From Actinoplanes sichuanensis (GTDB taxonomy: Bacteria > Actinomycetota > Actinomycetes > Mycobacteriales > Micromonosporaceae): a stretch of 64,000 nucleotides of DNA. Below, piece by piece: positions 1 through 8,427 of this stretch. Numbering within the stretch: position 1 is the first letter of the stretch; each line of letters opens with the position of its first letter. The stretch lies in NCBI RefSeq assembly GCF_033097365.1, contig NZ_AP028461.1:620001-684000 (forward strand), read 5' to 3'. The notes under the pieces were generated by a model. That model had not been told where the DNA came from and did no database searches. It saw nothing but the letters and a program-made list of their open reading frames with translations. The position numbers were made by a program, and so were the translations under genes.

Positions 1-1
1 C

Positions 2-889
2 GTCCTGGCGTACACCGCCGACGAGGAGGCCGGCATGGAGTACGGCTCCCAGTGGCTGGTGCAGAACCACCCCGACGCGTTCGAAGGCTGCACGGAGGCG
101 ATCGGCGAGGTCGGCGGGTACTCGTACACCGTCAACGACGATCTTCGCCTCTATCTCGTCCAGACCGCCGAGAAGGGGCTCGACTGGCTGCGGGTGCACG
201 CCACCGGCCGGCCCGGCCACGGCTCCTTCATCCACGACGACAACGCGGTCACCACCCTGGCCGAGGCCGTCGCCCGGGTCGGCCGGCACCGCTTCCCGAC
301 AGTTCTCACCCCGACCGTGCGGTCCTTCCTGGAACAGGTCAGCGACGCCCTGGAGATCGAGCTGGACCCGGACGAGCCGGAGCTCGCGGTCGCCAAACTC
401 GGCCCGATCGCCAACCTGATCGGCGCCACCCTGCGCAACACCGCCAACCCGACCCGGCTCGCCGCCGGGTACAAGGACAACGTCATCCCCGGCAAGGCGT
501 CGGCCACCATCGACTGCCGCACCCTGCCCGGGCACGCCGACGCGTTCCTGCGTGAGCTGCGCGAGGTGATCGGGCCGGACCTGGAGATCGAGCACGTGCA
601 CCAGCAGCCGGCCGTGGAGACCGCGTTCGACGGTGACCTGGTCGACGCGATGGGGGCCGCGCTGCGCGCCGAGGATCCGGGAGCGCGTACCGTGCCGTAC
701 CTGATGTCCGGTGGCACCGACGCCAAGGCCTTCTCCACCCTCGGCATCCGGTGCTTCGGCTTCGCACCGCTGCGTCTCCCGCCCGACCTCAACTTCAGTG
801 CGCTCTTCCACGGCATCGACGAGCGAGTTCCGGTGGAAGGACTAAAGTTCGGCGTGCGTGTGCTCGACCGCTTGCTTCGAAACAGCTGA
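2..889 (+). CDS. M20-family metallohydrolase (5' end outside window)
   Basis: Zinc-dependent M20 amidohydrolase of the acetylornithine deacetylase/succinyl-diaminopimelate desuccinylase type; the substrate cannot be told from sequence. The frame is open from the window edge, so the N-terminal metal-binding part is missing. Visible are the DEEAG motif carrying the catalytic glutamate (about residue 8-12 of the visible part), the dimerisation domain beginning near HATGRPGHGS, the MSGGTDAKAF segment, and the C-terminal ligand histidine in FHGIDERV. The stop lies 22 bases before the next gene, so the two may be cotranscribed. Confidence 0.88.
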   Translation, partial: VLAYTADEEAGMEYGSQWLVQNHPDAFEGCTEAIGEVGGYSYTVNDDLRLYLVQTAEKGLDWLRVHATGRPGHGSFIHDDNAVTTLAEAVARVGRHRFPTVLTPTVRSFLEQVSDALEIELDPDEPELAVAKLGPIANLIGATLRNTANPTRLAAGYKDNVIPGKASATIDCRTLPGHADAFLRELREVIGPDLEIEHVHQQPAVETAFDGDLVDAMGAALRAEDPGARTVPYLMSGGTDAKAFSTLGIRCFGFAPLRLPPDLNFSALFHGIDERVPVEGLKFGVRVLDRLLRNS

Positions 890-911
890 AATCGGAAGGA
901 CCCCCAAACCC

Positions 912-1601
912 ATGACTGACCAGAACGCCGAGCTCGACGTCGCCCTCGACCGGGTGATCGAGGCGGCGCGGGCGCACCTCGCGGCCGTCAAGGCGGCGGC
1001 CGGCCGCATCGACGACGACGACGTCTGGCAGGCGTACGTCGACCTGAACAACGCTTCCTTCGCGTACGACGAGCAGCTGCTCGACGCTTTCGGCGAGGTC
1101 ACGCCGTGGGACGTCGAGTCGATCGACCCGGACGAGGCGGACCGTCGGTTCGGCCAGCTCACCGAGGCCGGTGGCGCGGCCGGCGCCGACCCGTACCCGC
1201 AGATCGTCTCGGTCCGGCAGCGCCGCGACTACCGGGTGCCGAGTGTGTCCGCGCTGCTGCGGGTCGCCGAGACCGCCCGGCGCAGCTCGGTGCCGGAGGA
1301 CGAGGACGCCGGACCGGTCGAGTCGGTCGGCGAGGCCGTGCTGGAGCTGCTGCAGGCCGGCGACGGCTCGCTGGCGTCGCTGGACGTGCCCGAGCTGGAG
1401 CCGCTCGACGGCCTGCTCACGGTGACCGAGGTCGCCGAGCCGCTCGACCTGGAGGCCTTCGACGACGCCGACGGCTCCGGCCCGTTCGCGCCGGTCGACT
1501 CCGACGTGCTGGTCGGCCGTCTGGACGAGCACCCGTTCCTGCCGGACGAGGACGAGCACGACCACGGTCACGACCACGCGGGTCACCACCACAAGCACTG
1601 A
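912..1601 (+). CDS. Acidic hypothetical protein with His-rich C-terminal tail
   Basis: A 229-residue protein I do not recognise. ATG at 912 is preceded by GGAAGGA at about 895. The N-terminal part is helical and rich in Asp/Glu; the middle holds PYPQIVSVRQRRDYRVPSV; the last 15 residues alternate His with Asp/Gly (HDHGHDHAGHHHKH), which could bind Zn, Ni or Co. That role is inference from composition only. The frame also opens further upstream at 858 but would overlap the M20 gene and lack a ribosome site. It sits in line with the M20 hydrolase and ends 9 bases before the convergent response-regulator gene. Confidence 0.75.
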   Translation: MTDQNAELDVALDRVIEAARAHLAAVKAAAGRIDDDDVWQAYVDLNNASFAYDEQLLDAFGEVTPWDVESIDPDEADRRFGQLTEAGGAAGADPYPQIVSVRQRRDYRVPSVSALLRVAETARRSSVPEDEDAGPVESVGEAVLELLQAGDGSLASLDVPELEPLDGLLTVTEVAEPLDLEAFDDADGSGPFAPVDSDVLVGRLDEHPFLPDEDEHDHGHDHAGHHHKH

Positions 1602-1610
1602 CCCGACGCG

Positions 1611-2441
1611 TCAGCCTGGTGGTTCCCCACCCGGGACCACCAGGCCGGATTCGTAGGCGAAGACGACCGCCTGGGCGCGGTCACGCAGGTGCAGCTTGGC
1701 CAGCAGGTTGCCCATGTGCGTCTTGACGGTGTGTTCGCTCAGCCGCCGGGCCGCGGCGATCTCCGCGTTGGACCGGCCGGCGGCGACCAGGCGCAGCACA
1801 TCCGTCTCCCGGGCGGTGAGTGCCGCGAGACGGGCCGCCGCCGCCGGGTCCGGACGGCCGTGCCGGCGCAACTCGCCGATCACCCGCCGGGTCACCGCGG
1901 GCGACAGCAGCGCCTCCCCGGCCGCCACCACCCGTACCGCCCGGACCAGCTCCGCACGGCGGGCGTCCTTCAGCAGGAACCCGCCCGCCCCGGCGCGCAA
2001 CGCGGCGTACAGATAGTCGTCGGTGTCGTACATGGTCAGTGCCAGCACCCGGGCCGTGGTCCGCTCGCAGACCTGCCGGGTCGCGGCGACCCCGTCCAGC
2101 ACCGGCATCCGCATGTCCATCAGCACCAAGTCCGGCGCCAGCCGGACCGCGGCCCGAACCGCCGCGGCGCCGTCGGCGGCCTCCCCGACCACCTCGATGT
2201 CGGTCTCGGCCGCCAGGATCGCGGCGAATCCGGCCCGGAACAGCTCCTGATCATCGGCGAGGACGACCCGCAGCTTCGCTTCGGCGGACGCCGTCGGCGG
2301 CCGTGTCCCGGCGGGTGCCGTCCGCGGCTCCGGTCCGGGCGGCGCTTCTCGCGGCGGTGTTTCGGCGGGCGCTGTTCGCGGCTTCGCCTCGGGCGGCGCT
2401 GTTCGCGGCTGGATCTCGGCCGGTGCCGTCCGCGGCATCAT
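1611..2441 (-). CDS. NarL/FixJ-type response regulator with repeated N-terminal extension
   Basis: DNA-binding response regulator of 276 residues. Residues 58-170 form a receiver domain with the acidic pair Asp63/Asp64, the phospho-acceptor Asp109 (LVLMDMRMP) and Lys158; residues 205-265 are a LuxR-type helix-turn-helix (LTARETDVLRLVAAGRSNAEIA). Ahead of the receiver is an extension of six 9-residue units of the form PRTAPAExx, absent from ordinary family members of about 210-220 residues. It overlaps the kinase gene upstream by 4 bases and is surely cotranscribed with it. A start just before the receiver would remove the repeats, but none with a good ribosome site is apparent. Confidence 0.9.
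   Translation of the reverse strand: MMPRTAPAEIQPRTAPPEAKPRTAPAETPPREAPPGPEPRTAPAGTRPPTASAEAKLRVVLADDQELFRAGFAAILAAETDIEVVGEAADGAAAVRAAVRLAPDLVLMDMRMPVLDGVAATRQVCERTTARVLALTMYDTDDYLYAALRAGAGGFLLKDARRAELVRAVRVVAAGEALLSPAVTRRVIGELRRHGRPDPAAAARLAALTARETDVLRLVAAGRSNAEIAAARRLSEHTVKTHMGNLLAKLHLRDRAQAVVFAYESGLVVPGGEPPG
2274..2435 (-). repeat. 27-bp coding tandem repeat, six units
   Basis: Six consecutive in-frame 27-base units encode PRTAPAEIQ, PRTAPPEAK, PRTAPAETP, PREAPPGPE, PRTAPAGTR and PPTASAEAK at the N-terminus of the response regulator. Units are diverged, so the array is not brand new. Confidence 0.85.
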
Positions 2442-3607
2442 GCTCCGTCCCCGGCCGGCAGGTCCGCGTGCACCCGGAAGCCACGACCATCCGGGCCCGG
2501 CCCGGTCTCCAACGTCCCGCCGCAGGCCAGCGCGCGTTCGCGCATACCGATCAGCCCATGGCCGTGGGCCGCTCCCGGCGCCGGGCCGCCCCGGCCGCCG
2601 ATTGCGCGTGGTGCCGGCCCGTTCCGGTCGCCGATCGCGTCCGGTGCCGGGCCGCCCCGGCCGCCGATCGCGCCCGGTGCCGGGCCGGCGCCGTCGTCGA
2701 TCACCTCCACGATGAGCCGGTCACCGTGTCGGTGGAGACGGACCCGGACCGCTCGCGCCCGCGCATGCCGCAGCGTGTTGGTCAGCGCCTCCTGCACGAT
2801 CCGGTAGGCGGCCACCGCAACGTCATCGCGGACCGGCCCGCCCTCGGCATCGAGGGTCGCGTCGATCCCGGCCGCCCGGACCTGCTCCACCAGAGCGGGC
2901 AGAGCCTCCGGGCCGGGCGGACGCAGGGCGTCCCCGTCGCCGTCCTCGCGTAGCGCGCCGACCACCCGGCGTAGCTGGGCCAGGGCGTCGCGCCCGGTGT
3001 CGGCGATCGTCGCGAACGTCGCGTCGGCCCGCCCGGTCAACGGCCCCGCCTCCGCCTGCACCACCATGATCCCGACCGCGTGGGCCAGCCCGTCGTGCAG
3101 ATCGCGGGCGATCCGGGCACGTTCCCGCAGCACCGCGGCCACACGTTCCTGTTCCAGCCGCCGGGCGCGTTCGTCCAGCGCCGCCACCTGCGCCCGGCGC
3201 GCCCGGACCACGGTGCCGAGCGCGAACGCCGCCAGATAGGCCACCGTGAGATACCGCAGCACCTCCAGGTCCGGCCGCGGATACAGCAGCGACACGACGA
3301 CCCCGGCCGCCGTCCCGGCCAGCCCGAGGATCCGCGGCGCCAGCGGGCTCAGCGCGGCGAACGTGTACACGCACACCAGGGGACCGAGCGGCAGCGGCGG
3401 CGGAGAACCGGTCATCGCCAGCACGGACGTCGCCACCCCGGTCAGCGCGGCGACGGTCAGCGGCGCCCGCCGGCGCCACAGGACGGGCACCGAGGCGACG
3501 ATCCCCAGGGCAAACCTCCACCAGGGGTACGGCCCACCCGGTTCCACCGGTATCAGGGTGACCGCCACCACCACCGCGGTGAGTGCGGCGTCTCGTCGTG
3601 AAGTCAT
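2438..3607 (-). CDS. NarL-family sensor histidine kinase with repeats in the ATP lid
   Basis: Sensor kinase of 389 residues partnering the overlapping response regulator. Residues 1-135 contain several hydrophobic membrane segments and no large sensor domain, so it probably senses within the membrane. His171 in RIARDLHDGLAH is the autophosphorylation site (HisKA_3); EALTNTLRHA near 274-282 is the N box, and HGHGLIGMRERA is the G2 region. Between the DDGAG motif and the G2 region lie three 11-residue units (residues 312-345), giving an unusually long ATP lid. This family usually controls efflux or cell-envelope genes; here the target is unknown. Confidence 0.9.
   Translation of the reverse strand: MTSRRDAALTAVVVAVTLIPVEPGGPYPWWRFALGIVASVPVLWRRRAPLTVAALTGVATSVLAMTGSPPPLPLGPLVCVYTFAALSPLAPRILGLAGTAAGVVVSLLYPRPDLEVLRYLTVAYLAAFALGTVVRARRAQVAALDERARRLEQERVAAVLRERARIARDLHDGLAHAVGIMVVQAEAGPLTGRADATFATIADTGRDALAQLRRVVGALREDGDGDALRPPGPEALPALVEQVRAAGIDATLDAEGGPVRDDVAVAAYRIVQEALTNTLRHARARAVRVRLHRHGDRLIVEVIDDGAGPAPGAIGGRGGPAPDAIGDRNGPAPRAIGGRGGPAPGAAHGHGLIGMRERALACGGTLETGPGPDGRGFRVHADLPAGDGA
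2573..2674 (-). repeat. 33-bp coding tandem repeat, about three units
   Basis: Three 11-residue units of the type AIGGRGGPAPx (the second is AIGDRNGPAPR) lie inside the kinase ATP lid. The DNA is almost pure G+C with several blocks of identity between units. Confidence 0.85.
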
Positions 3608-3721
3608 GGTGGCGATCAGTATCGTCGTTCACCGATCGGTGGCGCCTCCCTCCACAGGACCAGATCGGACCGGTCCGGTACGGCGATCCGCCCGCACCCC
3701 GTGGGCCCGCAGAGTGCCGGG

Positions 3722-5362
3722 ATGAGATTCCTGATCGCCACCGTCGCCGGTGGAGTCCTGTGGCTGCTCGGCGCCGGTCTGCACCCGGTGTCCGCCCTCA
3801 CCTGGCTGGCTCCGCTCCCGGTCCTGCTGTTCGCGCTGCGCGCCGGACCGTGGCCGGGGTACGCGGCCGCCGCCGGCTCGTGGCTGATCGGACAGGCCGG
3901 GTTGCTCTCCTACTATCTCGGCGACCTGGAGATCCCGCCGGTCCTGGTCGTGGCGATGGCCCTGTTCGGCGCCGGGCTCCTGGCCGCGACCGTGGCGGTG
4001 GCCCGCGGGCTGATCCGGCGCGGCCGGGTGGTCGCCGCGGTGTGGACCGCCCCGGCCGTCTGGGTCCTCGGCGAGTACGTGGTCTCCCGGCTGCTCCCGC
4101 ACGGAGCCTGGTGGAGTCTCGGCTACACGCAGGCCGAGCAGCGGGGCGTCGTGCAGCTCGCCGCACTGACCGGTGTCTGGGGCATCACCTATGTGCTGCT
4201 GGCGGTCCCGGTCGCGCTCGCCGCCGCGAGCCGGCGCGATCACCGGCGACGGGCGGTGGCCGGCCTGCTCACGATCATCCTGCTGACCGGCGGCTGGGCG
4301 GTATGGCGGCTGCTCCCGGTCGGCCCCGCGGCGACCGAACCGGCCGCGATGCCCGGAAGCGGCGACCTGGCGGTTCAGGGAAACGGCGCCGTCGCGGCGA
4401 CCGAACCGGCCGCGGTGCCCGGAAGCGGCGACCTCGCGGCGCGGGGAAACGGCGCCGTCGCGGCGACCGAACCGGCCGCGGCGCCCGACCTGATCACGAT
4501 CGGACTGGCCGTGGTGCCGCAGACCGGTGACCCGGTGGACCCGGACACCCCGGCCGGGACGGCGCTGTTGTCGCGCTACCGGGCCACGATCGATGCTCTG
4601 GCCAGGGCGGGCGCGCGGGTGATCGTACTCCCGGAGAAGGTTTTCAAGATCTCTGCGGCGAATGCCGGAACCGTCGCGCGGGAGCTCGCCCACCCGGACG
4701 CCCGGGTCCTGGCCGGGGTGGAATCGGAGGCCAACGAGGCGATCCTGATCGGGCCCGGCGGGGTGATCGTCGCCCGGTACGCCAAACGGCGTCTCATCCC
4801 CGGTCTGGAGGACCACCTGCGGCCCGGCACCGGCCCGGTGACACACGGGTCGCTGGCCCTGGCCGTCTGCAAGGACCTCGACTTCCCGGAGCTGGTCCGC
4901 GGTTATGCCCGGGATGGCGCGGGCGTCCTGCTCGCCCCGTCCTGGGACTTCGGCCGGGACGGATGGCTGCACAGCCGGATGGCGCTGGTGCGCGGGGTGG
5001 AGAGCGGCCTGTCCGTGGTCCGCCCGGCGCGCTGGGGGCAGGCGCTCGTCAGCGACCGGACCGGCCGGATCGTGGCGGGCGCGGTCACCGGTACGGACCC
5101 GACGGCGATCCGGACCGCGACGCCTTCCACCGGAAGCCTCACCCCGTACGCCCGAGTGGGCGACTGGTTCCCGGCGGTGTGCGTGCTGCTGCTAGTAGCT
5201 CAGATTCGGCTGCGGCGTCGACTGGCGGCGGCGGCGGAGCATCACCTTCCGCGTGCCGTCGGCGAAGAGCTGGACGCGGGCCAGCTCCCACCCGGAGAAC
5301 TCGGCCTGAATGGCGAGCTGCGCCGCCGCGGTCAGACGATCGACATTCGAAGGCAACCGTAG
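3722..5362 (+). CDS. Apolipoprotein N-acyltransferase-like membrane nitrilase
   Basis: Integral membrane protein of 546 residues with Lnt architecture: about seven N-terminal membrane helices, a periplasm-facing carbon-nitrogen hydrolase domain (about 260-475) and a last membrane helix near 485. The triad is visible as Glu305 (VLPEK), Lys355 (YAKRRLIP) and Cys383 (AVCKDLDFP). Lnt acylates the N-terminus of lipoproteins; the CKDLDFP motif differs from the CYE motif of proven Lnt enzymes, so another amide substrate is possible. Residues 204-255 are a 22-residue tandem repeat. The last 57 codons lie antisense to the DUF5703 gene and are arginine-rich, unlike a normal Lnt tail. Confidence 0.8.
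   Translation: MRFLIATVAGGVLWLLGAGLHPVSALTWLAPLPVLLFALRAGPWPGYAAAAGSWLIGQAGLLSYYLGDLEIPPVLVVAMALFGAGLLAATVAVARGLIRRGRVVAAVWTAPAVWVLGEYVVSRLLPHGAWWSLGYTQAEQRGVVQLAALTGVWGITYVLLAVPVALAAASRRDHRRRAVAGLLTIILLTGGWAVWRLLPVGPAATEPAAMPGSGDLAVQGNGAVAATEPAAVPGSGDLAARGNGAVAATEPAAAPDLITIGLAVVPQTGDPVDPDTPAGTALLSRYRATIDALARAGARVIVLPEKVFKISAANAGTVARELAHPDARVLAGVESEANEAILIGPGGVIVARYAKRRLIPGLEDHLRPGTGPVTHGSLALAVCKDLDFPELVRGYARDGAGVLLAPSWDFGRDGWLHSRMALVRGVESGLSVVRPARWGQALVSDRTGRIVAGAVTGTDPTAIRTATPSTGSLTPYARVGDWFPAVCVLLLVAQIRLRRRLAAAAEHHLPRAVGEELDAGQLPPGELGLNGELRRRGQTIDIRRQP
4331..4485 (+). repeat. 66-bp coding tandem repeat, 2.3 units
   Basis: Units start at 4331, 4397 and 4463 and encode ATEPAAxPGSGDLAxxGNGAVA. 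The first two full units are nearly identical at DNA level, indicating recent duplication in the linker between the membrane helices and the nitrilase domain. Confidence 0.9.
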
Positions 5363-5383
5363 CGGCGCGTATTCGTAGTCCAT
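5192..5383 (-). CDS. DUF5703 family protein
   Basis: A 63-residue protein starting MDYEYAPLRLP and containing FSGWELARVQLFADGTRKV, which matches the small actinobacterial DUF5703 family of unknown function. ATG at 5383. It converges with the nitrilase gene and overlaps its 3' end by 171 bases. The recognisable family sequence on this strand shows that this frame is genuine and makes the end of the opposing gene suspect. No catalytic motif is visible. Confidence 0.8.
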   Translation of the reverse strand: MDYEYAPLRLPSNVDRLTAAAQLAIQAEFSGWELARVQLFADGTRKVMLRRRRQSTPQPNLSY

Positions 5384-5435
5384 GCGATCTAATATGCTCC
5401 CCGCCCCGGACCGGGCACCAGACCTGTGTGACGTG

Positions 5436-6434
5436 TCAGCCGAAGTAGGTGTCGGGGTAGCCGACGCCCTCGCGTTCCGGGTATCCGACCTCGATCGCCG
5501 ACACGTCGTCCAGGGCGAACGCGATCTCGGCCGGCAACGTCAGCTGCTCGCTGCGCAGCGCCCCCTGCAACTGGCCGGAGGTGCGCGCCCCGAGGATCAC
5601 CGACGAGATGCCGGGTCGGTCCCGGATCCAGGCGAGCGCCACCTCGAGCGGCGACACCCCGAGCCCGGCCGCCGCAGTGACCAGCGCCTCGACGATGCTG
5701 GAGCTGCGCGGCTCCAGATAGGCCTGCACGAACGAGGCCAGATGATCGGAAGCGGCCCGCGAGTCGAGCGGCCGCCCGTTGCGGTATTTGCCGGTGAGCA
5801 CCCCGCGACCCAGTGGCGACCAGGCCAGCACCCCGAACCCGAGCGCCGCCGCAGCCGGCAGTATCTCCCGCTCGATGCCGCGCTCCAGCAGCGAATACTC
5901 CATCTGGGCGGCCACGATCGGGGCCCGGCCGGGGTATGCCGACTGCCAGGTCGCGGCCCGCGCGGTCTGCCAGGCCGAGAAGTTCGACACCCCGGCGTAG
6001 CGGACCCGGCCGCTGGCGACGGCCTGATCGAGAGCGGCCAGGGTCTCCTCGAACGGGGTCTGCGCGTCATACCCGTGCACCTGCCACAGGTCGACGTAGT
6101 CGGTGCCGAGCCGCCGCAGCGACGCGTCGAGCGCCCGCATCAGGTTGCCCCGGGAGGCGTCGCGCGGACGATACCGGTGCGGGGTGAGCCCGGCCTTGGT
6201 GGCGATCACGATCTCGTCGCGAGGCACCAGGTGGTCGAGCAGGGAGCCGATGACCGCCTCGGCGTCGCCGTCGCCGTACACGTCGGCGGTGTCGATGAGC
6301 GTGCCACCGCCCTCGAGGAAGATCTTCAGCTGATCCGCCGCGTCGTCGGGGTCGGTGTCCCGTCCCCAGGTCATGGTGCCGAGGGCGAGCCGCGAAACCG
6401 CTAGCCCGCTTCGGCCGAGCGGTCGCTGATGCAT
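5436..6434 (-). CDS. Aldo/keto reductase
   Basis: NADPH-dependent oxidoreductase of the aldo/keto reductase superfamily, 332 residues, a (beta/alpha)8 barrel. The catalytic tetrad is visible as Asp48, Tyr53 (IDTADVYG), Lys80 (IATKAG) and His120 (DLWQVHGYD). The C-terminal part has the cofactor-binding SSVILGARTSGQL segment. It belongs to the general AKR group related to YajO/PhoAM-like enzymes; the substrate is not predictable. It is transcribed away from the F420-type oxidoreductase gene. Confidence 0.92.
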   Translation of the reverse strand: MHQRPLGRSGLAVSRLALGTMTWGRDTDPDDAADQLKIFLEGGGTLIDTADVYGDGDAEAVIGSLLDHLVPRDEIVIATKAGLTPHRYRPRDASRGNLMRALDASLRRLGTDYVDLWQVHGYDAQTPFEETLAALDQAVASGRVRYAGVSNFSAWQTARAATWQSAYPGRAPIVAAQMEYSLLERGIEREILPAAAALGFGVLAWSPLGRGVLTGKYRNGRPLDSRAASDHLASFVQAYLEPRSSSIVEALVTAAAGLGVSPLEVALAWIRDRPGISSVILGARTSGQLQGALRSEQLTLPAEIAFALDDVSAIEVGYPEREGVGYPDTYFG

Positions 6435-6573
6435 GAGTGAACCTTATTCAGACTCCCTGCTCAGCGAAATGCCGCGGCCTCAGCCGGGTGGGTCGGTTAC
6501 CGGACCGAAACGGTCATGGAACGGATCAGTAGGCTTGCCGTTGACAGCTCATGATCTGCGGGAGGGCACCGTC

Positions 6574-7626
6574 GTGCGGCTCGGACTCAGCCTCGGATAT
6601 CAGACGGCGTGGAGCACGCCCGCCGACCACCTCGCGATGGCCCGGGAGGCGGATCGGCTCGGCTACTCGGTGCTCTGGGCGGCCGAGGCGTACGGCTCGG
6701 ACACGGTCAGCATGCTGGGCTGGATCGCCGGTCAGACCGAGCGGATCGATCTCGGCGCCGCCGTCATGCAGATCCCGGCGCGCACCCCGGCGATGACCGC
6801 GATGACCGCGGCCACGCTCGACACGCTCTCCGGCGGCCGTTTCCGGCTGGGCCTCGGCGTCTCCGGACCCCAGGTCTCCGAGGGGTGGCACGGTGTGCGG
6901 TTCGCCAAACCCCTCGGGCGTACGCGGGAGTACGTCGACGTGGTGAAGCTGGCCCTGGCCCGCCAGCCGGTGTCGTACCAGGGTGAACACCATCAGTTGC
7001 CGCTGCCGGGCGGCGCCGGGAAGGCGCTCAAGCTCGGTTTCCATCCGCTGCGCTCGGACATCCCGATCTACCTGGCCGCGGTCGGCCCGAAGAACCTGGA
7101 GCTGGCCGGTGAGATCGCCGACGGCTGGCTGGGCATCTTCCTCGCCCCGGACGCGGCCGGTGATCAGTTGGCGCAGATCGCCGCCGGCCGCGCCAAGGGG
7201 GGAAAGGACCTGACCGGGTTCGACGTGGTCGCCTCGGTGCCGGTGGTGATCGGCGACGACCTGGACGCGTGTGCCGACGTGGTCCGGCCGTACGCGGCGC
7301 TGTACGTGGGCGGCATGGGCAGCCGCGAGCAGAACTTCTACAACGGCATCGCCGTCCGGATGGGCTACGCCGAGGAGGCGAAGCTGGTCCAGGACCTCTA
7401 TCTGAGCCGCCGGCCGGTCGAGGCGGCCGCGGCGGTGCCGCGGGACTTCATCGAGAGGACATCCATCATCGGTACGCGTGAGCACGTCGTCAGGCGCATC
7501 CGGGAGTACGCGGAGGCGGGCGTCGGAACGCTGTCGATCAGTCCGTATGTCGGTGACCTGAAGAGTGGCCTCGACACGTTGCGGATCGTCGCCGAGGCGT
7601 ACGCCGAGTCGGGTGTGGTCGGCTAG
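6574..7626 (+). CDS. LLM-class F420-dependent oxidoreductase
   Basis: Luciferase-like monooxygenase-fold enzyme of 350 residues, expected to use coenzyme F420. The GTG at 6574 is chosen because GGGAGGG lies 7 bases upstream and the protein then begins RLGLSLGYQ, the usual N-terminus; the frame is open to 6433 but that stretch is not family-like. Motifs include AREADRLGYSVLWAAEAYGS, SGGRFRLGLGVSGPQV and the C-terminal region. Its stop overlaps the next start by one base, so it heads a short operon. The reaction is unknown; relatives include mycobacterial Rv3520c-type proteins. Confidence 0.9.
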   Translation: MRLGLSLGYQTAWSTPADHLAMAREADRLGYSVLWAAEAYGSDTVSMLGWIAGQTERIDLGAAVMQIPARTPAMTAMTAATLDTLSGGRFRLGLGVSGPQVSEGWHGVRFAKPLGRTREYVDVVKLALARQPVSYQGEHHQLPLPGGAGKALKLGFHPLRSDIPIYLAAVGPKNLELAGEIADGWLGIFLAPDAAGDQLAQIAAGRAKGGKDLTGFDVVASVPVVIGDDLDACADVVRPYAALYVGGMGSREQNFYNGIAVRMGYAEEAKLVQDLYLSRRPVEAAAAVPRDFIERTSIIGTREHVVRRIREYAEAGVGTLSISPYVGDLKSGLDTLRIVAEAYAESGVVG

Positions 7627-8318
7627 TGGCCACCGTACTGCTGCTCCGGCACGGCCGGACCACCGCGAACGCCTCGGGCGGGCTGGCCGGCCGTCAGCCC
7701 GTCGAGCTCGACGACACCGGCCGTGACCAGGCCGCCCGGGCCGGTGAGCGGCTGAAGGAGCTGCCGCTGGCCGCGGTGGTGAGCAGCCCGCTGATCCGCT
7801 GCCGGCAGACCCTGGAACTGGCCACCCCGGGCACCGAGCCGGTCCTGGAGGACGGGCTGATCGAGTGCGGGTACGGCGACTGGGAGGGCCGCCCGCTCAA
7901 GGAGCTGGCCAAGGACCCGCTCTGGCCGGTCGTCCAGCACCACCCGAGTGCCGTGGTCTTCCCGAACGGGGAGGCGATGGCCGCGATGTCGGCGCGCGCG
8001 GTGGCCGCGGTCCGGTCCTGGGACGCCCGGGTGACCGAGGAGCACGGGCCGGAGGCGATCTGGCTGGCGTGCAGCCACGGTGATGTGATCAAAGCCATCG
8101 TGGCCGACGCCCTGGGTCTGCATCTGGATCAGTTCCAGCGGATCGTGGCCGACCCGGCATCGATCACCGTCATCAGGTATACGCCTGGCCGCCCGTTCGT
8201 GGTGCGGGTCAACGAGACAGGTGAGCTGGCGTCGCTCGTACCCCCGAAATCAGACGGTCGGGAGAAGGCCGCGGACAGCGACGCGGCGGTCGGTGGTGGC
8301 GCCGGAGGCGGTGTCTGA
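7626..8318 (+). CDS. Histidine phosphatase family protein (MSMEG_4193-like phosphomutase)
   Basis: A 230-residue histidine phosphatase-fold protein. The RHG motif near residues 8-10 (LLLRHGRTTAN) supplies the phospho-histidine, a second histidine lies in ACSHGDVIKAI, and an acid in IECGYGDWEGRPL. The family is annotated as a putative phosphomutase without proven substrate. GTG start overlaps the previous stop (TAGTG). Its place next to DUF3090, an SCO1664-like protein and mshC is widely conserved in actinobacteria, which suggests a link to mycothiol metabolism or redox regulation, unproven. The Gly/Ala-rich C-terminus is probably disordered. Confidence 0.9.
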   Translation: MATVLLLRHGRTTANASGGLAGRQPVELDDTGRDQAARAGERLKELPLAAVVSSPLIRCRQTLELATPGTEPVLEDGLIECGYGDWEGRPLKELAKDPLWPVVQHHPSAVVFPNGEAMAAMSARAVAAVRSWDARVTEEHGPEAIWLACSHGDVIKAIVADALGLHLDQFQRIVADPASITVIRYTPGRPFVVRVNETGELASLVPPKSDGREKAADSDAAVGGGAGGGV

Positions 8319-8414
8319 CAACGCTCCGTGATCGGTGTATCGCCGCAGCGTGTACCCCGTTGCGCCCTCGGCGAACCCGGCACCTTGGCCCGCGCGCTCG
8401 TCCGCTTGGATGGT

Positions 8415-8420
8415 TAGGGT
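8415..8420 (+). promoter_or_regulatory. Predicted -10 box, leaderless start of the DUF3090 gene
   Basis: TAGGGT lies 7 bases before ATG 8428 with no ribosome site between, the usual arrangement of a leaderless actinobacterial mRNA. Confidence 0.5.
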
Positions 8421-8427
8421 TGTCTGC

